A DNA stretch of 64,000 nt from Membranipora membranacea (lineage: Eukaryota; Bryozoa; Gymnolaemata; Cheilostomatida; Membraniporidae): the NCBI GenBank assembly GCA_914767715.1, contig OU612073.1:15996001-16060000 (forward strand), written 5' to 3'. Shown here piece by piece: positions 1 through 12,326 of this stretch. Position 1 is the first letter of the stretch. The number at the start of each line of letters is the position of its first letter. The notes under the pieces were generated by a model. The model saw nothing but the letters and a program-made list of their open reading frames with translations. It ran no database searches and was not told the origin of the DNA. The position numbers and the translations under genes were made by a program.

Positions 1-270
1 TTGACATTATAGAGCGTCACAGGAGAATAGAAAATATAGGCTGAGAAGTGTTACAATCACTTGATTGCTCGGGCTATGTTTGAAAGATGTTAGCAGGCAT
101 AAAAGTAAGACTGGCAAGGCGGTTATCCTTCCCAATTCTTCTCAGCCTATTTTATGAAGCACTGCAAGTGGTTTCCCAACCCTAAAATATCAGCAAAGGG
201 TTGCCAAGATAGTCAGAAGTACTACAGACCATAAACATTATCATTTACTTATAGGAATGTATTTGCTTAG

Positions 271-362
271 TTACTGATTGGCATGGCGATGCACTGGCTG
301 ACTATGCTTATAATGGACTAGATCTACAGATAAACCAGCTTGTAGTGAAGACCTTGTACTAG
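271..362 (+). pseudogene. Relic or alternative exon in sulfotransferase copy 1
   Basis: After an acceptor (AG at 269-270) this stretch reads, in the phase used by copy 2, (V)TDWHGDALADYAYNG and on to an in-frame TAG at 360-362. Copy 2 has VADWHGDAMADVAYDR at the start of its exon 8525-8717, so the two are homologous. In copy 1 the block is followed by a second block (from 372) that contains the same INQLV/INLLV region and continues into the conserved exon. Either a partial duplication left a dead exon start, or the two are alternative starts of the same exon. The in-frame stop favours a relic. Confidence 0.6.
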
Positions 363-371
363 TATTTTCAG

Positions 372-3300
372 AGTTGGAGCCTGATGTAATGTTGTCAGAA
401 CACACTTACGATAGCCTCATCAAAGGCCTACCAATAAACCAGCTTGTACCCTGTCCTCAGTCTATCGGTGCTAATCATACCTGTCAAAAGAACTATAAAG
501 CAGACTGGGAGGGTCGGAGTGATACGGGCAATATTCTAGAAGAGAGAATACAGAAAATCAGGTACAATACACTGGTGGCCAGGGAAGAATATTTGTGCTC
601 AAAAATATCCACCGTGGGATGTTTTCATTGTACAAGAAAATTTTATCCACTTCATTCAATTCAAGTTGCATAAGGTTTATCTTCTGTTACCCCAGTTCAC
701 AGTAAGATTTGTATGGGGGGGACCACATGTGCAAAATATTATCATTTTTTAAAATAGTTTTAAATATTTTATCTGTAAAACCGTTGTGTATGGATGAGAT
801 GCATAACGTCATGTTCACTGGGTATGTTTTACCGTTCAACCACTGAATCAAAATATCTGCCTCTCATTTTTGTAGTCTGTGTTTGAAATGGTCATTGTCT
901 GCTCTTGTATATTTTTTTATGATTATTATACAGACTGCGTTGCAAAAAGTATTACCCACATCTACGGAATGCGTCTAATTCTCAATATGGCTATAATCAC
1001 AGTATTATCGATAAACACTACTATGATTTCAATGGCAAACCTAAGGTAGGTAGGTGTACCTTATTCTAGTAACAACGAAGACACATTACCAAGTTAGTGT
1101 CAACACCCGACGGTAAATGTGTAAAGACAGAAGTCTGCGTACTAGTCTGTGACCCGTTGGACAGCGTATCCCAAACACAAGATTCCAAGTATCAGACTCT
1201 CAACCCCTAACAACAAACTCTGATACCAAGTACAGCAAAGAGGTACAGCCAAACTAAATAGTTTACAGCCTGACATTCTTGTGGCCCCAAATTAATATAG
1301 GTGGTCCAAAATGACATCACAGCGGTCTTGTGTACGTTGATGACACTTTCACAGGCATAGATTACCTACAAAAATAGTGTTCTAAACTGGTTAGTGACCT
1401 TTTATATGTGCCTGATATAACTTGGGATAGATATGGCAGGGTTTTGTACCTGCATTTAGGATTATTTTATGAGACAATGGTAGGCAGGGTACAGGCCAGG
1501 TTCGTATAGGGATGGTCAAAATATTTTTGAAGTCGCCAGCAAAAATACAAAATACTTTCATACGATTCATCTCACTTTAGTTTTTTTTCAGATGATTGCT
1601 GTAAATCAGAAAGAAAATGTGGCCTTCTGCAGAATGCCAAAGATGGGAACTAAATTTATATCGCGTGCATGGAAAGAGATATTAAAAGCTCCAGTGGTTG
1701 ATGAGGAACTGTTTGAAGATCGCCCGGTAGCAGCCTTTAATATGCACTTCAAATACTACTGGGGCAATCAAGTGAGTAGGACTGATCTATGCATCCAACT
1801 TATTATGATATATCATGTTGCATATATGCAACCACATTCCCCTCTTTTCACCCCTATTCAACCCTATGCACCCGATTCACCCGATCCCTCACCCCCCCCC
1901 CCCATCCTCAACTATTAAGTGCTACTGAGTTTGAACACTGAGAGTGAGAGAACGGCAAGCATAATTTGAATTTGCATGGTATAGTTTGGTTTTAAATTAA
2001 AAATCACCATGTCCCCAACCTCAGATCAGGTCAGATCAGGCATTTGAATATTCGACCTTATCCATTTATTTAGTGACTGAAATCCGTTCATTATCAAAGT
2101 TGACTTACTCTGAATTTCTTGGGCAATCAAGACGGTGATTGACTAGGTTTCTGTGCACAACAGAAGGATTATGATCTCGTTTAAACTTTACATTTATTAC
2201 CACCAACAACCATTGATATTTTTTTGCTATACTCAGACGAAACTACCGCAAAATGAGAGAATGGTAACTTACACAGTCGGAAGAAGCCCATGGTCACGAG
2301 CTGTCAGTGTCTTCCGGGAAAAATGTGAACGCTTTTATTCACCCAGGCCATGTAAGCGTAAACATTAGTCCCTTCCTGTTTAGATAAAAATGTGAAAGAG
2401 CAGCAAAGTAACTGCATCTTTGGATACCGTTAAAATTTTTTTTTAAATTAAACACTAATTTTTATCTGTTGACTCTTGGAGATAAAGATTGTGTTTGTTA
2501 CTTTGTTCCATTGACTTGATATATAATATTAAGTCAATGGTTTGTTAAATGTAGTGTCAGGTCTATAGAAACTAATTCGATTCCACTAACACTGATTTTG
2601 TAGATCATTGTATATTAGGTTTTGGAAGTGGCTGCGGCGGTAAAAGATACCATGTAGAGTTTCCAGACTTTGTACGATGTGTGGTGGAACAAATGGAGAT
2701 AGAGAAGACAGAGTTCTATGGACATGTACAGACAACTTATAGCCGATGTGGTATCTGTGACTATCCTTACAACTATATAGGTGAGTCCTGAATTACTTAT
2801 GCATATCAGGAGTATCTCAGAATGCAATTTCATCCTGGAATTCCCAGGGTAATCTGATAAATATCTCTCGCGTAAAAATTTTTCTCCAGAAATTAAACTG
2901 TTTAAAGGCAAACATAGTTTTCAGAGAGGAAACCCGCATCTCAAGCTGGTCATTGCAGAGCTTTATAACTATGCAATCTTGTTTAAAGTATCCCATAATG
3001 CAATGTTAGCATGGTTTTCTCAAATTAATCTGATAAATCTCCCATATGTAAACACTTACTACTCAAAGATTCAAAGTATTGTACTTTATCAAGATGGCTA
3101 CTAACTGGATTGTCCAATGGATCACTAAAAGCCCTGGTTATCAAAGGTATAGTTAACGACACGGCTCCTTTCTTTGTCTAGGAGAAAAATACATGATACA
3201 TCAACCTCCTACTTAAAAATACCAATAATACTGTATTATGAAATCTAGAACCGGTCCTATGCTTGTAGTTGTTCTCGAGAATTATATGGAAGAGACAGCC

Positions 3301-3516
3301 TACATATTTAAAGAAGCTGGACTAGCAGACCCTCTTACCCTGCTTAACAGAGTAAGAACTGAAACTATTAGGCCGGTAGAAATAGAGGCTAAAAAGCTGT
3401 CGTACAGCGACTACTGGAGGCAGGTGCCCTCAGACCTGATTGACAGGTTCAGATTTTTGTATAGATATGAGATAATGCTGTTTGACTATCCGGAGTCTCC
3501 TTTTATCATACCTTGA
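372..3516 (+). CDS. Carbohydrate sulfotransferase, Sulfotransfer_2 (CHST8-14-like), copy 1; 5' end outside window
   Basis: Coding exons read by phase: 372-561, 934-1045, 1592-1771, 2237-2351, 2604-2780 and 3269-3516 (TGA). All have AG/GT borders and join in frame to 340 residues plus a first split codon; the N-terminal membrane-anchor exons must lie upstream of the window. Known family role: a Golgi-lumen enzyme moving sulfate from PAPS to a glycan. The 5'-phosphosulfate-binding loop appears as CRMPKMGTKF (exon at 1592) and the 3'-phosphate-binding motif as VGRSPWSRAVSVF (exon at 2237). The exon at 2604 ends with the cysteine pair of CGICDYPYNY, matching the C-x2-C-x-Y region of CHST8-14. The last exon ends in YPESPFIIP. 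The exon at 2237 is two codons longer than in copy 2. The first exon differs from copy 2: it uses an acceptor at 370-371 downstream of a relic exon (271-362). The acceptor substrate cannot be told. Confidence 0.85.
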
Positions 3517-6500
3517 TGTATTTCTTGACATCGTTCAGAGAGATTCAATTTTCTATTTTATGTGTTATTTTATCTGAAGTCATATTTTTAGTATTGATTC
3601 CATGAGCATTTTATATTTGCTTTTATTTATTCATTGTCTCTATTTTAAAGATAAAAAAAATACGGCCAGGAATCAATTTTATAAGACAGGCAGATTATTC
3701 TATAGCGGTCTGAACCTTGGTAAGATGCGTATTGTCGTTCCATATACTACAAAGTATTGGCAGGAGGAAAGTTTGCAATTTCCTGCATCATTAAAGTATC
3801 ACCCTTCATTATTTTATATAGACTCTCAACTCAGTTAACCAAAGTTTAGTGCTAGCTAACATTAAGTCTCCCCCTAACTTGCTAATAAACTCTAGCTAAC
3901 TTTCAATCCCCTGGGGGAAATGATATTTACTTGAAAAGTACTTTATATCTCCAGATATGTAAAATTAAAAGATCTTGGTGGTCTAATTAAATAGCAAAGT
4001 GCCAGGTTTTCTACATACCAATGAATTTGGAGCACCTATCATGGTGTCTCATCTCCCTGCGGAGATATACTGGACTAATTGTCAGAAATACAATTTTTTT
4101 TCACTTAACAAAGTGAACTGAATGACTCTGACAATAGGAAGATTTTTTCAGCGTTCTAAAATAACTCTTACAGGGATATGTACTATTATTGTGTAAAGTA
4201 ATGAATTTTAATCTTGTCTGTGGACAGGAGGTATGACTGAGAACAGACACCAGTATTCAAAATCATAAAGTGCTATTGATATTAGAACTAGTCCTCTATT
4301 AAGACCTTGTAACAGCCGTCTTTTGTTTTGAGATTAAAGGACAATTCCAAGAAACAACCATCAATTTCATTGGTTCAGAATGCCACAATAGTCGTTACTG
4401 TATAAGACCATTTTAATGCTGCGGATACAGCAGTGATTGGTTTATTAGAGTCTACACAACTCCTAAGAGATATAAGTTCACAAGCATTATCAAGGACAGA
4501 CAGCGCTCGACCCGATAATGTTTCCGGTTAAGGTAAGTGTCTGTTATAGTAAGTACTTGTCAGGTATATAATGTATTGATAGTACACCACCTTAATCATA
4601 CATTACCCTCAGTGGGGACAGAACAACTTAAAAATGACTTTCAGGCGACCGGTAGTGGTCGTACTGAGGGGCAGCAATTGAGGATGTTTTTCCCCTTTGT
4701 GAAATGTGGCTTGACTTACTTGACTTTTGTTGCAGAACTCCTAGTGGAATATTGCGCCAGAATCGCCTTCTCCTTCCCCTTCCATCTATTCCGATCTCTC
4801 GCCATCTCGCCATCTCACCAGCCTCCACCCACGTCTTGATGTTGTGCACATTCATCTGCTTAAGCGCCGTCCTCCGCCAAGTCTCTTTGGGTGGGCCTCT
4901 CCTTCGGGTGCCCTCTGGGGCCCACCCGAGACTGGTGTGGGGGAGAGATTTCTTCCACCTAGGCTGTGCCCTAGGCACCTCCATCTTCGAACTTCTATGA
5001 GCTGTGCGACTGGTTTCTGCTTGCTGCGTACGTCCAAGTTGGAAGTTTTGGACCACCAATATATTTCCAATATCCGACGGCAGCAGTTCATGTGAAATAC
5101 CTCCAGTTCGCCATGTTTCACATCCATAGAGGAGCACAGACACCACGTTCTAGTTGTAGAGTTTGAACTTGAGATGGTTGCTCATACTTCTTGATCTCCA
5201 CACCTTGTTCAGTCTGTAAAAAGCTGTAGTTGCAGAGTTGATGCGGTTCTTGACATCTGCTGCTGTACCACCAGATGCATCAATTTTCGCACCAAGATAC
5301 AAAAAGTTTTTTACAAAATCGAGTGGTTTGTTGTTGACTGTCAAATTAGAGTTAGATGCATGGCCCTTTCCATCTCGATGAATCCTCAAAACTTTCGTCT
5401 TTTGCTCATTGATGTGCAATCCCGCTTTACTCGCTGTTGCTATTATGAGCTTGTCTTTAACTGTTTGCATGCCTCCATGTGTTGTAGAAAATAGCGCGAC
5501 ATCGTCTGCATAGCTAGATAATTTAGCTCGGTTGTAAGGTCCCATCTGAGTCCAGTTCGATGCGTCGCTTGTACTTGCTTCATTATGTAGTCTGTAGCCA
5601 TGATAAATAACAGAGGTGAGATTACGCATCCCTGTCAAACTCCTGATTTTACTTCGAAATACTCATCCTCTGCTCCGCCCTGAATTTTACACGCATACCC
5701 GGTGTAGAACGCCCGTGTCAGAGCGATGAGCTTGTCAGGGATACCATAAAACTTCATCATTTTCCACACGCTCTCCCGATGAATGCTATCAAAAGCTTTC
5801 TTGAAATTAATAAAATTGACATATAGGGGCACCCTCCATTCTGAAATGTGTGAAATGTACATTTAGCAATACCTGTCTGCTCTGACAAGGAGTGCAATCT
5901 AGCAGGAATGTGATCATTTTTGGAGGCAGTTCGCTTAAGGTATAGTAACGACTAAAAAAAAAGTTGTCCGAATTAGTTGATTTTGGCATATATGGAAGAC
6001 CATCTAGGTAGGAGTATATTTCTATGAGAGTCGAGGACGTAACGTCTTTTGACGTCGCGTCATGACTGCACGAAAATCACGTATTTTGCTGGAAAGGAAA
6101 CTTTCAGGCAGCTGTAGCATAGAGATGGAATTGGTTTTCTTCTTGATTGTTGAATAGCGGTTTATAAAGAAGGTGAGGTTGAATTATTTATCATCATATT
6201 CCGTCAATTTGGCTCCTGAGTGCTTTTTTGTGCACGATGAAGTAATACATAATTTTGTGCCAGACATGAGGTTTCTTATTGGTGATTGCCGTTGGTTCTT
6301 AGTTTTCAAGAACAAATTGCACTTCAGAATCAGACATAAAACAATTAAGACCTCCAATATACAAAACAATGTGTTGGGGGATCAGAGCATCTTTTTAGGT
6401 GTGATGCTTTGTATACAGGATGTCAACAACCCAATGCAACTTGGTGTCTATAAAATACACGTACACATGTATGTATACAATGTAGACATTGTATGTCTAC

Positions 6501-6781
6501 TGAGCGACAGATAATGCTATTACGTTGACTATGGAAATCAAATTGCTGTTAAGTAGTATGATTCCCCAAGACATTGCCCCCCCCCCCCCTCCTTCTTGAC
6601 CGATGTCCTCGTGGTCGTAGAAGAATGTCATTACTAACGTAGAAGTGGAATTCGATTGCAGAATTTCATTTTGATTTATGATTGTGCTACGTAGCTGAGG
6701 TATAAGTGTACTTTGGTGTTTTGGATGTTAATAGTTTGTTGCTTACAAGGCGCACATAATTTGTGTCTTATGATTATACAG
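3517..6781. other. Intergenic region between the two sulfotransferase copies
   Basis: No gene is supported here apart from the retrotransposon remnant at about 4.65-5.99 kb (- strand) and a small dispersed repeat at about 3838-3915 that carries GCTAGCTAAC-type sequence. The first exon of copy 2, before 6782, should lie in this interval but I could not identify it with confidence. Confidence 0.5.
4650..5990 (-). mobile_element. Degenerate non-LTR retrotransposon, reverse transcriptase and C-terminal region
   Basis: Reading on the - strand from about 5862 there is a reverse-transcriptase palm block (FINFKKAFDSIHRESVWKMM, then YGIPDKLIALTRAFYTGY). It is followed in a shifted frame by the GCVISPLLFIMA block near 5600-5640, and in another frame by the catalytic YADD box near 5505-5530 (SSYADDVALFSTTHGGMQ). 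A LYLGAKIDASGG block lies near 5290-5310. The 3' part (about 4850-5000) has the LGH...PEG...RRGPPKETWRR tail typical of RTE/CR1-related elements. At least three frame changes and stops show the copy is dead. No endonuclease domain or intact 5' end is visible. Clade not assigned. Confidence 0.85.
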
Positions 6782-9700
6782 GGTGCCAGGAGTTGCACAC
6801 TCAGCAGATATGACTTCATATGGCTCTTTGGTGGTGTTACAATTATTGTCGTAGCGAACGGTCTATTTTCTAGACAAAATATAAGTAAGTTTATCTCTGG
6901 AGACTATAGCATAATGATAATTTTGTTGTCATCAATTGTGTTGCACGCGAAACATTAGCATGTAGGTTTGTATATGTCTAGACCTTGTATGGTTTGAGAT
7001 TGTGTTATGTAACAAGTGTAAAATCAAATTTTAAAAATCTCATCAATGTAGTAATCAAATAGTGAATACAACAAGTTGGAAACACCTACAATCACACAAA
7101 GCACATCATGTGACAAACTTTTTAATCTACCTGGATAAAATCATACTCAATCTGCAAGTTGGATTATTTATTGTTCACAGTTTAAATAATTAACTTGTTC
7201 TTCTTCTTCTGCTGCCTCTAGGTTTGGTGAACGATCCAGACACTTATTTAATGTCTGGCAGCAGGTATTTTGTGGAAACCCAAAATAGAGATAATATCGG
7301 TAAGTTTATAAGCAGACAATTATAAACAGGACAATGATTGTGGGCGCAGGCCTGGACAGTTTATGTTATTCTATTTCTATTTGATATATATTGCGATGCA
7401 CCCCAAGAATTTGCCCTATCATCATAGGATGTATGTAGTATTTCATCAGAAGCACCAATGCAGAAGATACCCCTTAACCCCCCCCCCCCCCCCACCCTCT
7501 CTCTCGGCAATATTTCATAATAAGTTATTTTCTGGTGATAAGCCAGAGGATCGGCTAACACTGTAAAAAATTCTGCCAACTCTACATGGATTGTTTTGAG
7601 TTTTGCACGGACAGTTTTCAATGCCTGATTTTTAACCTTTGGTTGCTGATCAAGCCAGCCTATTTATAAATTTGATTTGACATGATGAAATCGGTATTTT
7701 GATTTCTATTATAAGGATTGAACCTTGACTGGTCATTGATTAAAGACCCATTCCAAAACAAAACATATTTCAATTATGAATGAAAGATGAACTGAAATAA
7801 GATTCCGAAGCTTGAGATTGATACAATCTGTAATTGTGCATGGCTGTTTGGTTGGCATAAATAAACTTAGTGCACAACAAGGAGCTTGGGAACCTTGTCA
7901 AACTTTTCAAAAGTTTTGTGTTTGTTCAAAGCTAAATCATGAAGGTATTTGCCGTTTTGACAATTCACTGTAATTTTCCAAGAAAAATTATTTATTTTGT
8001 TTATGAGAAACAAATTAATTCCGAACACAGGGGGATCGGTGAACTGTACAATGGTTAATTTCATTGATATAAGGATTCTATTGAATAGAACGCCTATGCA
8101 ACTTTTGCCATGAGGCATAAGATATAATTTAAAATTGATTCCATGGATGGATATAAATACATTTTTCATCGAATATTGAATTTGAAATATTTAGGTGTGA
8201 TATTGAAATCTAAAAGCAATTGGTGATGTCGTGTACAAAAAAAGCCTGGTTCTCCTCTTGTGGAGAAGGTTTAGGCTGAGAAGTTTTTATTTCACTTGGT
8301 TGCCAGCACTATGTTAGAGAGAGGTTTTTGCTGGCAGGCGTAAAAATAAAATGAAGCCAAGGTGGTCAATGGTCACCTTTTCCATTTTTCTCATGTTATT
8401 TATTTTAAATAGCCGTGCAAGGAGTTGGTAAATCTTGAGATACCAACAGAGGGTTAGCATAATAAATTGTCCAATACATCAGAAAACTAGCCAAGTTAAT
8501 ACTTATATGGATATATTTGTTTAGTTGCTGATTGGCATGGCGATGCGATGGCTGACGTTGCTTATGACAGACTTATCCAAGGACTACCAATAAACCTGCT
8601 AGTGCCCTGCCCAGAGTCTATAGGGGCTAACTATACATGTCAGAAGAACTATAAAGCAGACTGGCAGGGTCGGAGTGATACAGGGAATATTCTAGAAGAG
8701 CGAATGCAAAAACTCAGGTACACTTAAAATGATAAATCAGTAATAAAACAATTTTAATCTTTAATTTCTGTTCAAGTTCAAACTTATCTATGGTGTGATG
8801 TATGCGTTACCCGGAACAATACTTCATCCGCTTAATTCAACTTTGATCAAATTCAAGATGCAGAATTTTGGTTGCCAGAGTTCACAGTCACTACACTATT
8901 GGTATGGACCTGATGCGCACATTATAACTGCTGGATCTGTAAATCCGCTACTGTGTGCTGAATAAGGTGCATACATAGTCCTGTTGTCTAGCAGGCCTAA
9001 GGGAGGCAGGGAGCTACTATCTCTCCTTGAAGGCTAAACACTTGGCCTAAAAACATTATTTGAATAATCCATGCCAGAATCAGCCCCTCTAGGATTTCCA
9101 TTCGCTAATTGAATGCCTTAAGTTGCTTAGGGAGGAGCTTACAGCACCGCTCTTGATGAAACTTTGGACTCGTCTCAGACTGCCTGCCTCCCCACCACTT
9201 TGTTCTTAACTACGGACCTGTTTAGTAATATCATATTCAATGCCGTAAAATCTGCTTAGGTGTGTTTAGACCATAATGCAAATGACTTAAGTGCAGGGCA
9301 TGAGGAAATTAGTTTATGCAACAAGTCATAGTCCACCAAATCACTATCAAATGTCATGTGTGGTGCGGAAAAGTCATTCTTATTGCATCCCTGATTATTT
9401 ACTCTATTTGATAGTTTAAGTGCTCAAACGGTGCAAGATGCTGGTAGAGGCATTTCATTATCAACCACGGGAGAAAGTGGTTGATAATGAAATGCCTCTA
9501 CCAGCATCTTGCACCGCTTGAGCACTTAAACTATCAAATAGAGTAAATAATCAGGGATGCAATAAGAATGACTTTTCCGCACCACACATGACATGCTATT
9601 AATAATTTCTCTTTTTATGATATAATATTTGCAATGTTCGCATCATATCCTGTATAAAAATGTGCACAAACTAAGGCAGCATTAACATTGTCCTGTCTAA

Positions 9701-12272
9701 TGGTCCATGTATAGGCTTGATATATATATGTTAAGACTATGGGTGCATGTTCACTTGGGTTGTTAGTCTCCAGCACATAATCAACAATGCCTTCCTTTAA
9801 TTTCACTAGTGTCACATAGCACGGAGTTTTCTTGTTAAACTCCAAAAAAAAAACTAAGATTGATTTGAAATGGTCATTGCCTGCTCTTGTATATTTTTCT
9901 CATACTTGTTATACAGAATGCGTTGCAAAATGTACTATCCACACCTATGGAATGCATCTAACTCTCAATATGGCTATAATCACAGCGTCATGGAGAAACA
10001 CTTTGATGACTTTAATCGGCCTAAGGTGGGTGAGAACCTCTCCACTGTGATAACAGCAAGGTCACATGTCCAAGTTGGATAACGATGCGTGATGATGTAG
10101 TTGTTACAAACAATGATCACCTCATCGAATCTGTGACCAAAATCGATGTTGACCCATTTCTTTGGCCTGCAGACCCCCTAGGCCCGACTACTCTAAACCC
10201 CTTGAATGAGATCACTCCACACTCTCTATATACCTAAAATTACTCTAGGTCTAGACCATGTACCTTAGATAACTCGATACTTTGTACCTAATGTTATTCC
10301 AAAACTCAATCCCTGACTGCAAGCTCTGACTCCGAGTACTAAGCAAACGCAGTGTTGAGGCAGGCCAGTACTAGTGTGAGGACAAAGCATTGCAACTGAC
10401 ATCTCTCAATGTAAATAAAAATGGCAGTCTGAGAAAATCATATGCAGTTACCGGCAAAAAATGATTGCTAAGCTAATTATTCGTCTCATCCATCTTTTCA
10501 CAATAATGGATCATTGAAAACTATTTGATTCCAGATGATCACAATAAATCAAAAAGAAAATGTGGCCTTCTGCAAAATGCCTAAGATGGGAACCAAATTT
10601 ATATCGCGTGCATGGAAGGAGATCTTAAAAGCTCCAGTGGTTAATGAAGAACTGTTTGCAGAGCGTCCGGAGGAAGCCTTTAATATGCACTTCAAATACT
10701 ACTGGGGAAATCAAGTGAGAAGGACATATTTATGCATCTGACTTATTTCTGCATATGTTTTTTGTTGCATCCTTTGCCAATCATAACCACACCGCCCCCC
10801 CCCCCCCATTAGTAAATATATATCTAGTCAAAGCAGTTATGTTTGGTAATATTGTTGACTTTGATGCTCTGTACAGACAAAACTAACACAAGATGAGAGA
10901 TATGTTACGTACACAGTCGGTCGAAGCCCTTGGACACGTGCTGTCAGTGTCTTTAGAGAAAAGTGTGAGAGAACAGATAAATTATGTAAGTATATTCATA
11001 TTTTGAGATACATCATACAGTAGAGCGCGTACCACTGCACAACACACAGGTCACAGGTAGTTTAGGGTATTTTAGGGTATTTAAGGGTATTTTAGGGTAT
11101 TTTAGGGTTTTTTAGGGTTTTTTAGGGTTTTTAAGGGTTTTATAGACATTTTGGCTATTGATCCATAGACAAAGTTGATCCTATGGGGTTGAAAAGCAGA
11201 AATTAGGACTGGTCAAGTTGTTGGTAAAGGTTTATAACCAATCATCAGAGTCTGTGGCCTGTGCTCTAGAATCAGAAAAGTCAAAACCGCCTCTTTGATG
11301 GTCATCAATCTTTCGTGCAGTTATCATTTCTAAACAGATTTACACCACGAGGTTAAAACCTGTGGCAAGTAACCTGTGACCTGAACTTTGTTTAAGCGCT
11401 TCAATTAATCAGATATCATTGAGCTGAAGACCCGTTCCTTTAAGGTACTATACATTGGCATTGAGGGATACATTTGATATGCATCAAATATTTGACTTGA
11501 AAAGTTTTCCTCATAATGGCCTTCAAACTTGGTTTTTCATTTTAGATCAGTGTATGATCAACTTTGGTAAAAAGTGTTATGGAGAAAAGCATCATGTGGA
11601 GTTTCCAGACTTTGTCCAGTGTGTGGTAGAGTTGATGGAGATAGAAAAGACAGAACGATTCGGACATGTTCAGACAACATATAGTAGATGTGGTATATGT
11701 GATTATCCCTACAACTATGTCGGTAAGTATCATCATGAATATTGTGAAAATTTATCCATGTAATGTAGTATGTGAAGTTTGTACAAGGTCATAGTCTGCC
11801 ACTTGGGCAGTAATCTATATTTAATTGTTTGTAAGCAATAATGTTACTCTGGAGTCATTAAACTGCTGTGGCAAGGGAAACTCCGTACCCAAAAGATGCG
11901 AGTTAATTTAGAGCAAAGTTTAACACGTATAGGTGCCCATATTGTGCTAGGACCATTCTGTTACACACATTACCAAACTTGGTGCTGTCGATGATTGCAA
12001 TGTGTTTCTCTCCTTGATCATTAGTGGTATTGGAGAATTACATGGCTGAGACAGCGTACATATTCAAGGAGGCTGGATTAGAAGATCCTATGGCAGTGCT
12101 TAATAAAGTTCGAGCAGATACAATTAGGCCTATAGAAATAGAGGGTAAGAAAATGTCGTACACTGACTACTGGAAGCAGGTGCCCTCAGACCTGATTGAC
12201 AGGTTCAGATTTGTGTATAGATATGAGATAATGCTGTTTGACTATCCTGAATCACCTTTTGTCATACCTTGA
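6782..12272 (+). CDS. Carbohydrate sulfotransferase, Sulfotransfer_2 (CHST8-14-like), copy 2
   Basis: Exons 6782-6884, 7222-7299, 8525-8717, 9917-10025, 10535-10714, 10877-10985, 11546-11722 and 12025-12272 (TGA) join in frame to 398 residues. The first listed exon encodes a membrane anchor (FIWLFGGVTIIVVANGLF) preceded by basic and cysteine residues, as in a type II Golgi protein. The start codon is unresolved: the frame stays open upstream to an ATG at 6725, or an earlier exon exists. The sulfotransferase motifs are CKMPKMGTKFISR (PAPS 5'-phosphosulfate loop, exon 10535) and VGRSPWTRAVSVF (3'-phosphate site, exon 10877). The exon at 11546 carries the CGICDYPYNY cysteine pair. All exons from 8525 on match those of copy 1 in order, phase and nearly in length. 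Intron stretches (for example about 8255-8480 against 35-230) are also similar, so the duplication is fairly recent. Family role: sulfation of a glycan in the Golgi. Confidence 0.87.
9351..9594. repeat. 118-bp near-perfect inverted repeat (fold-back element)
   Basis: The left arm 9351-9468 and the right arm 9477-9594 are reverse complements with one mismatch, separated by only 8 bp. It lies in the intron between exons 8525-8717 and 9917-10025 of sulfotransferase copy 2. Parts of the arm resemble the inverted repeat at 31627-31726, which suggests a mobile fold-back/MITE family. Confidence 0.95.
11059..11142. repeat. Tandem repeat of TTTTAGGGT-like units
   Basis: About eight units of roughly 10 bp of the form TTTTAGGGTA drifting to TTTTTTAGGG, in the intron after exon 10877-10985 of sulfotransferase copy 2. 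It resembles telomere-type sequence but the unit length is not the 6 bp of animal telomeres. Confidence 0.85.
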
Positions 12273-12320
12273 TGTATTGTTGACAACCTTCCAGCCTTCC
12301 AGGTGATTTAGTTTTTGCCC

Positions 12321-12326
12321 AATAAA
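12321..12326 (+). terminator. Poly(A) signal AATAAA for sulfotransferase copy 2
   Basis: AATAAA lies 49 bp after the TGA at 12270-12272, the usual range for a short 3' UTR. A second AATAAA lies near 12393-12398. The equivalent site has no exact match after copy 1. Confidence 0.6.

Noticed and set aside
1890-1905. Poly-C/poly-G tracts (also near 6580, 7482, 10796, 12967, 28827, 59266, 61141 and 63713)
   Set aside because: Common homopolymers of this genome with no positional link to gene features, and prone to sequencing error.
11059-11142. Array as a true telomere or fusion point
   Set aside because: Unit length about 10 bp, only about 85 bp long and inside an intron.
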